Below are positions 45,553 through 53,549 of a DNA stretch of 64,000 bases, piece by piece. A model generated the notes under the pieces. The model was not told the origin of the DNA. It was given only the letters and a program-made list of their open reading frames with translations, and did no database searches. The first letter of the stretch is position 1. Every line of letters starts with the position of its first letter. The position numbers and the translations under genes are program-made. Source of the DNA: G965207335 sp965222825 (lineage in GTDB: Bacteria > Pseudomonadota > Gammaproteobacteria > PS1 > Pseudothioglobaceae); assembly GCA_965222825.1 (NCBI GenBank), contig OZ244964.1, positions 620,001 to 684,000 on the forward strand. Direction: 5' to 3'.

Positions 45553-46143
45553 ATGCTTAGAATTCTTAACCAAGCATTTACTAAACTTCCAGGGGTTGGT
45601 GCTAAAACAGCACAAAGATTTATTTATCACTTATTAGAAAAGGATAAAAAAGCTGGCATAGATTTAGCAAACGCTTTAATTGATGCTATGAATAATGTAA
45701 AAAAATGCACTAAATGTCGCTACTTAACAGATAATAATATTTGTTATATTTGTGCTAGTGATAATAGGGATAAAAAAATATTGTGCATAGTAGAAACATC
45801 AAAAGATATTGACGCCATAGAGCAAACCCAAAGTTATAATGGCTTATACTTTGTTTTAGATGGTTATTTATCGCCAATTGATAATGTCGGTGTTGAAGAC
45901 TTGGGTATTGATATTATTAAGGATATAGTTAAAAAAGAGCAAATAACAGAAGTTATTATAGCTACAAACGCTACTATAGAGGGTGAAATAACTGCACATT
46001 ATATCAATAATATTATCAAAAAATATAATACTAAAATTACTCAAATAGCCCACGGAATACCACTAGGCGGAGAACTAGAATATTCTGATGTAAACACTAT
46101 ATCTCGTGCAATGACTGATAGAAAAGAATTGATTAAAAACTAA
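45553..46143 (+). CDS. recR: Recombination protein RecR
   Basis: RecF-pathway mediator that loads RecA with RecO. It has 196 residues. The N-terminal helix-hairpin-helix reads AFTKLPGVGAKTAQRFIYHL, the zinc finger CTKCRYLTDNNICYIC, and the Toprim part ILCIVETSKDIDAIEQT and YFVLDGYLSPIDNVG. It ends with TQIAHGIPLGGELEYSD, the conserved RecR finish. It follows ybaB by 25 bases. Confidence 0.97.
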   Translation: MLRILNQAFTKLPGVGAKTAQRFIYHLLEKDKKAGIDLANALIDAMNNVKKCTKCRYLTDNNICYICASDNRDKKILCIVETSKDIDAIEQTQSYNGLYFVLDGYLSPIDNVGVEDLGIDIIKDIVKKEQITEVIIATNATIEGEITAHYINNIIKKYNTKITQIAHGIPLGGELEYSDVNTISRAMTDRKELIKN

Positions 46144-46156
46144 TTGTATTTATTGG

Positions 46157-47251
46157 TTAATACCCTGCTTTTAGACTAGCTTTTATGAATTTATCTAAAT
46201 TACCATCTAGGACTTCTTGGGTATTGGTGTTTTCAATATTAGTGCGTAAGTCTTTAATTCTTGATTGGTCTAACACATAAGAGCGTATTTGTTGTCCCCA
46301 GCCAATATCAGACTTAGTTTGCTCTATTTGTTGTTTTTCGCTATTTTTTTTGTGTATTTCTAGCTCGTATAATTTAGAACGAAGTTGTTTCATAGCTTGG
46401 TCTTTATTGCTGTGTTGGCTTCTACCATCTTGGCATTGAACTACTGTATTACTTGGTATATGGGTAATTCTAACTGCAGATTCGGTTTTGTTTACATGTT
46501 GTCCGCCAGCACCACTTGCTCTATAAGTATCTATTCGTAATTCTGCTGGGTTTATTTTTATTATTATATTATCATCAATTTCTGGTGATACGAATACTGA
46601 TGAAAATGAAGTATGGCGTTTACCATTAGCATTAAATGGCGATTTACGCACTAGACGATGAATACCAGTTTCAGAACGAAGCCAACCAAAAGCGTATTGC
46701 CCGTTAATGTGAATAGTAGCAGATTTAATACCAGCTACTTCGCCTTGCGATACCTCCATTAAAGTTGTTTTAAATTTGTGTTGTTCTGCCCATCTTAAAT
46801 ACATTCTAAGCAACATTTCAGCCCAGTCTTGTGCTTCTGTGCCTCCTGAACCTGATTGAATATCTAAATAAGCTGAATTGGCATCTAATTTGCCATCAAA
46901 CATTTGCTCAAATTCTAATTTATTGATAATTTTTGTAATTGATTTTAAATCATTACCAATGCTATTTATAATTTGTTCATCTTGTTCTAACTCTGCTAAT
47001 TCTAATAAACTTTTGCTATCATTTAATGATTTTTTAATATCATTTAGGTTATTACAAATATTTTCTAATTGGGATTTTTTTTGGTTTAATTTTTGGAATT
47101 TTTTTTGATTAGACCATATATTTGGCTCTGCTAACTCTCTTAACACCTCTTCTAATTGCTCGTGCTTGTCTTCTAACTTGAAATATTTAATTAATGATTG
47201 ATTTCTTTTTGTTAAATTGGCAATATTTTGATAAATACTAGCTAAATCCAT
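46157..47251 (-). CDS. prfB: Peptide chain release factor 2, without the frameshift
   Basis: Recognises UGA and UAA stops. It has 364 residues (E. coli 365). The codon-recognition tripeptide is SPF in VRKSPFNANGKRH, and the catalytic GGQ is in RASGAGGQHVNKTE. The usual autoregulatory site, an internal UGA after CUU with an upstream Shine-Dalgarno-like element near codon 25, is absent: residues SLIKYFKLEDKHEQLEEV are encoded in one uninterrupted frame. Expression here should therefore not be controlled by RF2-dependent frameshifting. It follows rpsO on the minus strand after 88 bases. Confidence 0.96.
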   Translation of the reverse strand: MDLASIYQNIANLTKRNQSLIKYFKLEDKHEQLEEVLRELAEPNIWSNQKKFQKLNQKKSQLENICNNLNDIKKSLNDSKSLLELAELEQDEQIINSIGNDLKSITKIINKLEFEQMFDGKLDANSAYLDIQSGSGGTEAQDWAEMLLRMYLRWAEQHKFKTTLMEVSQGEVAGIKSATIHINGQYAFGWLRSETGIHRLVRKSPFNANGKRHTSFSSVFVSPEIDDNIIIKINPAELRIDTYRASGAGGQHVNKTESAVRITHIPSNTVVQCQDGRSQHSNKDQAMKQLRSKLYELEIHKKNSEKQQIEQTKSDIGWGQQIRSYVLDQSRIKDLRTNIENTNTQEVLDGNLDKFIKASLKAGY

Positions 47252-47339
47252 AACTTTTTATAAATAGTCCAACTAATTAATGGGGTTAACTATATCCAAA
47301 TTGCTATTTTAACAATTCAAAAGCAGAGCTTGTGCTCGA

Positions 47340-47609
47340 TTATTTTCTTAGACCTAGTTTAGATATTAATTCAACATAAAGATTGACATTATTGCCTTTT
47401 AGATAGCTTAATAACTTTTTACGCCTATTTACAAGGCGTAATAAACCTATTCTTGAATGGCGGTCTTTTTTATGGGTTTTAAAGTGCTTGGTTAGTCCCT
47501 TAATTCTAGTGGTCAATAGTGCTACTTGGACGCTTGCTGAACCTGTGTCATTATCATTAATTTTGTAGCTTGTGATAACTTCTTGTTTTTGCTCGTTGGA
47601 TAAAGACAT
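47340..47609 (-). CDS. rpsO: Small ribosomal subunit protein uS15
   Basis: 89 residues, the usual length. The pattern is DTGSASVQVALLTTRIKGLT, HFKTHKKDRHSRIGLLRLVN and RRKKLLSYLKGNN. It binds the 16S rRNA central domain early in assembly. It is normally followed by pnp; here prfB follows. A small hairpin GAGC-ACAA-GCTC with TGCTTTT lies just after the stop (about 47317-47338) and might serve as a weak terminator. Confidence 0.97.
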   Translation of the reverse strand: MSLSNEQKQEVITSYKINDNDTGSASVQVALLTTRIKGLTKHFKTHKKDRHSRIGLLRLVNRRKKLLSYLKGNNVNLYVELISKLGLRK

Positions 47610-47647
47610 AAATAATACTTAAAAAAATAATAGCCCATTATATCATA

Positions 47648-49513
47648 TCAACTATCTAATTTAATAGTTTTTTCAAATGATATAAGATTAAATAATTCCT
47701 TTTCCTCATCAGCAGTTTTATTTTCTTTTTTGTTTAATATCCTTATTTTTTGTTTTAAAAATTTCTTATTACTAACATTAATTGTTTCTATAAATTCATT
47801 TTTTGCTGATATTTCATCCTTAATATTAGTGGCCAACTCTTTTTTAAGAATATTATTTAGTTCTGTAAAAAAATCTTGATTTTTAAATCTTGTTAAAATC
47901 TTATTAAATTCTTCGTCTAGTTGTAAACTGTTTATTAACTCGTATAACAATCCAGTGCTATCAAATTTTTTAATTTTTGTTAGTTGTTTAGCATCTATAT
48001 CATTCGCAATATTTGGGTAATTAGATAGTAATAAAATCATTTTTTCTAAATTCTTAGAAAAAGTATTTTTCTTTTCTGTAATTGTATTATTATTTAGCAC
48101 TTGATAATTATCATCCAATAAATAAGGTGGATAATATTCTCTATAATTTGGTTCTGGATAATTATTATCTATAATAGTGCTAGTATTTTTTAGGTTTTTA
48201 TTGCTAATTTGGGTTTGTTTTTTATTAAATAATTCTTTTATTTGCTCTATGTCTTGTTTGACTAACTCTGCTAGTTTTATTAATAATTGTTGCTGGTAAA
48301 TGCTATAACTAACATTAATAATTTTATCTAGGGTGTTTTCAATAAAACTAGTTTTACCTTCTATGGTATTAAAATTTACTTGCTCTTTTAAACCATCAAA
48401 TAAATAATCAGATATAGTCTTAGCAGAATTAATTCTTGTTGTAAATGCTTTTTTGCCCTCTTTTTGTATAAGAGAATCTGGGTCATAATCATCAGGTAGA
48501 AATAAAAAACTAACATTAACACCTTTTTTTATCCAAGTAAGGGTTATGTCTAGTGCACGCCAAGCTGCTTTTTTACCAGCACTATCACCATCAAAACAAA
48601 ATACAATATTCTTACTAGTTTTAATAAGAGTATCTAAATGCACGCTTGAAGTAGCTGTTCCTAGTGCAGCTACTACGGTAGTTATGCCGTGTTGGTGCAA
48701 ACTAATAACATCCATATAGCCCTCTACCACTAGGATATAATCTATATTTTTACTGTATTTACGGCAGTGATATAATCCGTATAATTCTCTGCCTTTATTA
48801 AAAATAGGCGTCTCTGGGGAGTTTAGATACTTAGGTTGCGTATCCTTGTTCAAAGCCCTAGCACCAAAGGCTATAATATCACCCTTGTTGTTATGAATAG
48901 GGAACATTAACCTATTACGAAATCTTTGATAATAACTATTGTCTTTGTCGTTTGTGCCTATTAAACCTAGTAGTAACAATAATTCTTCTTTATCTGCAAA
49001 ACTTTTAATTAGTAATTGTTTATCTGGTGGGGCAAAACCTAGTTGAAATCGTTTGGCAATAACACCAGTTATTTTTCTTATTTTTAGATAATCAATAACT
49101 TTATTTTTTACTTTATTAGTTCTAAGTTGGGAGTTATAATGCTTATTGACATCAGTCATTAAGTCTTTGTATTGTTGGTTTATTTGTTGCTTTTTAGCAA
49201 AGTCTTTGTTTTGCTTATCATAAACTACACTTATGCCTAACTCTTTGGCTAGTGCTTCAACACTTTGGCTAAAATCTAGGTGCTCGTATTGTGCAATAAA
49301 CTGTAATACACCGCCCGCAATACCACAACCAAAGCATTTGAATAGTTGCTTAGAAGCACTTACCGAGAAAGAAGGGGTTTTTTCATTATGAAACGGGCAA
49401 CAGGCCTTATAATTTGGACCAAACTTTTTTAAACTTATTCTTTTACTGATAACATCAACAATATCAGCACTATCTACTAAATCTTCTATAAATTGATTGT
49501 TGATATAAGGCAT
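47648..49513 (-). CDS. dnaG: DNA primase
   Basis: Makes RNA primers at the replication fork. It has 621 residues. The N-terminal CHC2 zinc finger is CCPFHNEKTPSFSVS with FKCFGCGIAGG. The Toprim catalytic core includes LVVEGYMDVISLHQHG, AALGTATS and FCFDGDSAGKKAA. The C-terminal helicase-binding domain, about residues 450-621, is poorly conserved and Lys/Asn-rich. It is not in the usual rpsU-dnaG-rpoD operon. A lone MITE-type end (GAGACCGTTACAGTGGG, 49519-49535) lies just upstream of the start, in the divergent gap to lpxL. Confidence 0.96.
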   Translation of the reverse strand: MPYINNQFIEDLVDSADIVDVISKRISLKKFGPNYKACCPFHNEKTPSFSVSASKQLFKCFGCGIAGGVLQFIAQYEHLDFSQSVEALAKELGISVVYDKQNKDFAKKQQINQQYKDLMTDVNKHYNSQLRTNKVKNKVIDYLKIRKITGVIAKRFQLGFAPPDKQLLIKSFADKEELLLLLGLIGTNDKDNSYYQRFRNRLMFPIHNNKGDIIAFGARALNKDTQPKYLNSPETPIFNKGRELYGLYHCRKYSKNIDYILVVEGYMDVISLHQHGITTVVAALGTATSSVHLDTLIKTSKNIVFCFDGDSAGKKAAWRALDITLTWIKKGVNVSFLFLPDDYDPDSLIQKEGKKAFTTRINSAKTISDYLFDGLKEQVNFNTIEGKTSFIENTLDKIINVSYSIYQQQLLIKLAELVKQDIEQIKELFNKKQTQISNKNLKNTSTIIDNNYPEPNYREYYPPYLLDDNYQVLNNNTITEKKNTFSKNLEKMILLLSNYPNIANDIDAKQLTKIKKFDSTGLLYELINSLQLDEEFNKILTRFKNQDFFTELNNILKKELATNIKDEISAKNEFIETINVSNKKFLKQKIRILNKKENKTADEEKELFNLISFEKTIKLDS

Positions 49514-49518
49514 AATAT

Positions 49519-49535
49519 GAGACCGTTACAGTGGG
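49519..49535. repeat. Isolated MITE-like terminal sequence
   Basis: GAGACCGTTACAGTGGG resembles the outer ends of the elements at 6073, 8111 and 15673. No partner end or target duplication was found nearby. It occupies the gap between dnaG and the divergent acyltransferase gene, where both promoters should lie. Chance resemblance is possible. Confidence 0.4.
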
Positions 49536-49558
49536 TTTAATATTTTAATTTTTAACTA

Positions 49559-50452
49559 ATGCTAATAATACTAAAGAATTATCTCACATATTTGCTACTA
49601 GTTTTTATGTGGATAATTAGTAAATTAGGTGCTAATACTCAAAATTTTATCGCTAAAATACTTGGTATAGTGCTATATAAGTTATTACATAAAAGACGCA
49701 AAATAGCAAAAATTAATATTCAATTATGTTTTAAAAATTATACTAATAAACAACAACAAGAGTTATTAGAACAGCATTTTTATAGCCTAGCTATAGGTTT
49801 TATTGCAACTGCTAATTGTTTTTATATGTCTGATGAACGCTTAGACAAAATTTATACCATAACTAATTTAGAGTATTTGCAACAGGCACTAGCAGAAAAT
49901 AAGGCCATTATTATCCTAACCTCTCATTTTACCCCACTTATGCTAAGTAGTAGAATTATTCTTAGAAAACAAAAAATAGCCAATGTTTATAGACCCCAAA
50001 ATAACCCTGTATTTGCGAATGCTATGTATAAAAATTTTAGCAAACACGGCGCTAAAATGGTAGCAGTTAATAATACTAAAGGATTGGTTAAAACTCTAAC
50101 ATCAAAAATACCAATATGGTATGCACCTGATCAAGACTTAGGGAGTAAAAATACTGTGTTTGCCCCATTTTTTAACATTAAAACTGCAACCATAACAAGC
50201 ACAGCTAAGTTGGCAAAACTAACTAATGCAGTTGTTATTCCTATGAATTGTTTTTATGACAATAAATGCTATCAATTAACATTGCAAAAACCAATAGACA
50301 ATTATCCTAGCGGCAATTTATTAGCAGATGCTACACTAACAAATGCTATCTTAGAAAAACAAATACTAGAACACCCAGAGCAATATTTATGGATTCATAA
50401 ACGCTTTAAAACCCGTCCTAGTGAAGATGTTGCATTAAATTATTATAAATAA
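49559..50452 (+). CDS. lpxL: LpxL/LpxM-family lipid A acyltransferase
   Basis: Membrane-associated acyltransferase that adds secondary acyl chains to the lipid A precursor. It has 297 residues with an N-terminal hydrophobic segment (YLTYLLLVFMWIISKLG). Family features include RRKIAKINIQLCF, VYRPQNNPVFANAM, WYAPDQDLGSKNTVFAPFF and YLWIHKRFKTRP. The catalytic H-x4-D/E motif reads SHFTPLML, so the acidic residue is Met. That may reduce activity or shift the chemistry. The rest of the protein is intact. Specific symbol assignment within LpxL/LpxM is not certain. Confidence 0.85.
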   Translation: MLIILKNYLTYLLLVFMWIISKLGANTQNFIAKILGIVLYKLLHKRRKIAKINIQLCFKNYTNKQQQELLEQHFYSLAIGFIATANCFYMSDERLDKIYTITNLEYLQQALAENKAIIILTSHFTPLMLSSRIILRKQKIANVYRPQNNPVFANAMYKNFSKHGAKMVAVNNTKGLVKTLTSKIPIWYAPDQDLGSKNTVFAPFFNIKTATITSTAKLAKLTNAVVIPMNCFYDNKCYQLTLQKPIDNYPSGNLLADATLTNAILEKQILEHPEQYLWIHKRFKTRPSEDVALNYYK

Positions 50453-50468
50453 AAAAAGGTAGTAGCAA

Positions 50469-50906
50469 ATGATAATATTACAATTTTTAGCTGTTTTTAG
50501 TTGCCTAATTTTTGCAGGTGCAGCTATATATATTAATATTGTAGAACACCCTGCTCGTCTTGAATGTGGCACAGAATTAGCAGCAAAAGTATTCCCATAT
50601 AGCTACAAAAGAGCTTCGCTAATGCAAGCAGTTTTAGCTATAATATCAACTATTTCAGCACTCATTGTTTGGTATCTAGGTGGCTTGGTTTTATGGCTTA
50701 TTGGTGGCTTATTTATTTTTTCTGTTGTGCCTTTCACATTTATTGCAATAATGCCTACTAATAACAAACTAAGAAGTGCAAATATAGATAAATCTGCTAA
50801 TTCAACAAAAATATTGCTACAATTGTGGGGTAAACTTCATTTTGTAAGAAGTGTAGCGAGTCTTATAGCTTCTGGTATTTTCCTATATATTGTAGTTGCA
50901 ACATAA
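50469..50906 (+). CDS. DUF1772 membrane protein
   Basis: 145 residues and four predicted membrane helices. It has the pattern of this family: FAGAAIYINIVEHPARLECG in helix 1, YSYKRASLMQAVLAIIS, a third hydrophobic stretch with VPFTFIAIMPTNNKL, and WGKLHFVRSVASLIASG. Some relatives are annotated as anthrone oxygenase-like, but bacterial functions are not established. AAGGT upstream (about 50456) may be the ribosome-binding site. It overlaps the next gene by 11 bases. Confidence 0.82.
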   Translation: MIILQFLAVFSCLIFAGAAIYINIVEHPARLECGTELAAKVFPYSYKRASLMQAVLAIISTISALIVWYLGGLVLWLIGGLFIFSVVPFTFIAIMPTNNKLRSANIDKSANSTKILLQLWGKLHFVRSVASLIASGIFLYIVVAT

Positions 50907-51360
50907 TAACAAGAAAAAACTATATTTTGTTCAACATGGGGCGGCATATACTAAGAATGTAGATGAAAAAAGACCATTATCAGATAATGGTAGTGCTGAG
51001 GTAAAAAAAGTTGCAATATATTTAAAAAATCATAAAGTTGTTATTAAAAAAATTTATCATAGTAAAAAGTTACGGGCTGCTCAAACAGCAACTATATTCT
51101 CTGATATATTAGCAGTTGATTATGTATCTGAACTTAGCGGAATGAATCCAAACGATGATCCACACAAATTAATTAAACAAATAACTGAGGATGCTATAAT
51201 GTATGTAGGACACCTACCTAATATTCAAAATGTTGTTGCAAATATAATAACTAACAGTAATAATACCGTAGTTAAATTTCAAAATGCTGCGGTTGTGTGT
51301 ATTGAAATAGACAATAGTATGGCTACTATAAAATGGTTTATCACACCAAATTTGTGTTAG
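50896..51360 (+). CDS. sixA: SixA-like histidine phosphatase family protein
   Basis: 154 residues, branch-2-like histidine phosphatase fold. It has LYFVQHGAAYTKNVDEKRPL, HSKKLRAAQTATIFSDIL and IMYVGHLPNIQNVVANII. The catalytic RHG motif reads QHG; a subgroup annotated as SixA also has VQHGEA, so the substitution may be tolerated or may mark a different activity. Two conserved elements remain, the second His in VGHLP and the Arg in KLRAAQT. The substrate is unknown. Confidence 0.8.
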   Translation: MQHNNKKKLYFVQHGAAYTKNVDEKRPLSDNGSAEVKKVAIYLKNHKVVIKKIYHSKKLRAAQTATIFSDILAVDYVSELSGMNPNDDPHKLIKQITEDAIMYVGHLPNIQNVVANIITNSNNTVVKFQNAAVVCIEIDNSMATIKWFITPNLC

Positions 51361-51403
51361 TTATTATAAATATACTATAAATAATTATACGGACAATACT
51401 AAT

Positions 51404-52456
51404 ATGAAAATGTTTTACTTGATTTTGTTGCTATGTTTTACTAACATTAGTTATGCCACTACAACACACAAACTAACACTAGCTCAAACTTGGCCTGCAA
51501 ACCTTCCTATTTTGAGTGATATAACCAAGAGATTTGTAAAATTAGTAAATGATATGTCAGATGGACGGCTACAAGTTCGTGTTGATTCGGCAAATAAGCA
51601 TAAATCACCCTTTGGTATTTTTGACTTAGTTAAAACAGGTAAATATGACTTAGGGCATTCTGCGTCTTATTATTGGAAGGGTAAAGATGCGAATACTCTA
51701 TATTTTACTAGTATGCCATTTGGTATGACAACACCTGAGCAATATGCATGGTTTGTTTATGGTGGTGGGCAACAGTTAATGGATGAAGTTTATAATAAGC
51801 ACAACATAATATCAATACCAGGCGGTAATAGTGGTAATCAAATGGGAGGTTGGTTTAAAAAAGAGATTAATTCGTTGGCAGATTTACAGGGACTTAAAAT
51901 TCGTATTTCTGGTTTTGCGGCTGAGATTATGGCTAAAGTAGGTGCAAAACCAGTAAATATTGCCCCTGCTGAGTTATACAGTGCATTAGATAGAAAAACG
52001 ATTGATGCAGTAGAATGGATTAGTCCAGCATTTGATTTACAAATGGGATTTCAAAAAATTGCATCTTATTATTATACAGGTTGGCACGAGCCAGCAGGCG
52101 AAGCACAATTTTTAATTAATAAAGATAAATTTGCTACTTTGAATAAAGACCTGCAAAAAATCTTAATTACAGCTATGCGTTTATCGGCTTATGATGCTTA
52201 TGCACAAAGTAATTATGAAAATGCAAAAAGTTGGCAAATTATTAAGCAAAAATACCCCAGTATAAGCATTAAAACCTTTCCTAAGTCAGTATTAAAAGCA
52301 CTTAAAAAGGCAAATGATGAGCTACTAATAGTGCGTGCAAAACAAAACCCACTAGCTAAGAGAATTATTAACTCTCAACTAGAATTTTTAAAAAAGGCTA
52401 GGGCTTGGACTAATATATCAGATAAAGTTTATTTAGAAAGCACTGATGGCATATAG
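51404..52456 (+). CDS. TRAP transporter substrate-binding protein (DctP family)
   Basis: 350 residues with a signal peptide (MKMFYLILLLCFTNISYA). It begins the mature part KLTLAQTWPANLPILSD. The ligand-binding elements include RFVKLVNDMSDGRLQVRVD, LQGLKIRISGFAAEIMAKVG, the carboxylate Arg in KIRI, and DAVEWISPAFDLQMGFQKIA. Sequence around GWHEPAG resembles the 2-oxo acid-binding group, but the ligand is unproven. The membrane subunits DctQ and DctM are not adjacent, so it is an orphan here. Confidence 0.92.
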   Translation: MKMFYLILLLCFTNISYATTTHKLTLAQTWPANLPILSDITKRFVKLVNDMSDGRLQVRVDSANKHKSPFGIFDLVKTGKYDLGHSASYYWKGKDANTLYFTSMPFGMTTPEQYAWFVYGGGQQLMDEVYNKHNIISIPGGNSGNQMGGWFKKEINSLADLQGLKIRISGFAAEIMAKVGAKPVNIAPAELYSALDRKTIDAVEWISPAFDLQMGFQKIASYYYTGWHEPAGEAQFLINKDKFATLNKDLQKILITAMRLSAYDAYAQSNYENAKSWQIIKQKYPSISIKTFPKSVLKALKKANDELLIVRAKQNPLAKRIINSQLEFLKKARAWTNISDKVYLESTDGI

Positions 52457-52468
52457 ATTATAATTTAT

Positions 52469-52542
52469 TGGAGGCTGAGACCGGAGTCGAACCGGTATAG
52501 AGGGCTTTGCAGGCCCCTGCATAACCGCTTTGCTACTCAGCC
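52469..52542 (-). tRNA. tRNA-Cys (anticodon GCA)
   Basis: 74 nt with encoded CCA. The acceptor is GGCTGAG with CTCAGCC, and the loop TTGCAAA-type region gives anticodon GCA. Position after tRNA-Gly and pgsA matches E. coli pgsA-glyW-cysT. Confidence 0.95.
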
Positions 52543-52617
52543 AGTATGAGTAAATCAAATAGCAAAAAAAATAGCTAAAATACATATAATTTTTGCATTA
52601 GTGCTGATTATTAGAAT

Positions 52618-52693
52618 TGGAGCGGGAAACGAGATTCGAACTCGCGACATTCACGTTGGCAACGTGATGCTCTACCAACTGAGCTACTCCCGC
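52618..52693 (-). tRNA. tRNA-Gly (anticodon GCC)
   Basis: 76 nt with encoded CCA. The acceptor is GCGGGAG with a matching 3' strand TTCCCGC. The anticodon loop has TTGCCAA flanked by CACG and CGTG, giving GCC. It directly follows pgsA. Confidence 0.96.
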
Positions 52694-52705
52694 AAAGATA
52701 CAACA

Positions 52706-53287
52706 TTATAAAGTTTTTTGTTTAATAGTCAAATCCTTTATTGCATTTTTTAAATATATAATGCCACTCCAAATAGTAATAAACATAGCTATATACAATA
52801 GCACTATACCTAGGTAATATGTTGTGGTATCAAATATTGGTTGCCTGTATAATAATATAGTAATGGCAATTATTTGGATAAATGTTTTTAATTTGCCAGC
52901 ATAAGAAACTACTACGCTAGTATTTTTACCCATTTTACCCATCCATTCTCTTAGTGCTGATACACTGATCTCTCTTATTATTATTACTATAGCAGGCAAT
53001 AATATAGTATAGTTATGGTAATCATTGACTAATATTATTAATGCAGTGCTTACCATTAACTTATCAGCAACAGGGTCAAGAAATGCACCTAATTTAGTAT
53101 TTTCTTGTAATTTGCGTGCCAAATAACCGTCTAAATAATCAGTTATACTAGCTAGGATAAATATTATTACTAATAAATTATTTAAAATAATAAAATAATT
53201 CTCATAAGTATTTTGAAAATAATATAAAACAACCAAAATAGGAATAAAAATTATCCTAGATATAGTTAAAATATTTGGTATATTCAT
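52706..53287 (-). CDS. pgsA: CDP-diacylglycerol--glycerol-3-phosphate 3-phosphatidyltransferase
   Basis: Makes phosphatidylglycerol phosphate, the precursor of phosphatidylglycerol and cardiolipin. It has 193 residues and multiple membrane helices. The CDP-alcohol motif is complete: DYLDGYLARKLQENTKLG then AFLDPVADKLM. It begins MNIPNILTISRIIFIPILVV. Order pgsA-tRNA-Gly-tRNA-Cys is conserved in gammaproteobacteria. Confidence 0.95.
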   Translation of the reverse strand: MNIPNILTISRIIFIPILVVLYYFQNTYENYFIILNNLLVIIFILASITDYLDGYLARKLQENTKLGAFLDPVADKLMVSTALIILVNDYHNYTILLPAIVIIIREISVSALREWMGKMGKNTSVVVSYAGKLKTFIQIIAITILLYRQPIFDTTTYYLGIVLLYIAMFITIWSGIIYLKNAIKDLTIKQKTL

Positions 53288-53353
53288 ATTTTTTGCTTTA
53301 CATAAAAACAGTAAAAGTTTGTAGTTTTTTCATAGTTTAATAGCATTCAAAAG

Positions 53354-53430
53354 TGGCACGCTCGGCAGGAGTCGAACCTGCAACCGCTCGGTTCGTAGCC
53401 GAGTACTCTATCCAGTTGAGCTACGAGCGC
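53354..53430 (-). tRNA. tRNA-Arg (anticodon ACG)
   Basis: 77 nt with encoded CCA. The acceptor is GCGCTCG with CGAGCGT (G-T closing pair). The anticodon arm is CTCGG-CTACGAA-CCGAG with ACG, expected to be deaminated to ICG by TadA, and reads CGU, CGC and CGA. Confidence 0.96.
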
Positions 53431-53549
53431 AAAAGACAACATTATTATATCATTTTACTTTGGCTTAATATATTTGTGATAAATTATTTTTTAAAATGCC
53501 TTATACTACTATTTTTTTTATTTTGTTAAATCACTCTAACATTATATAA

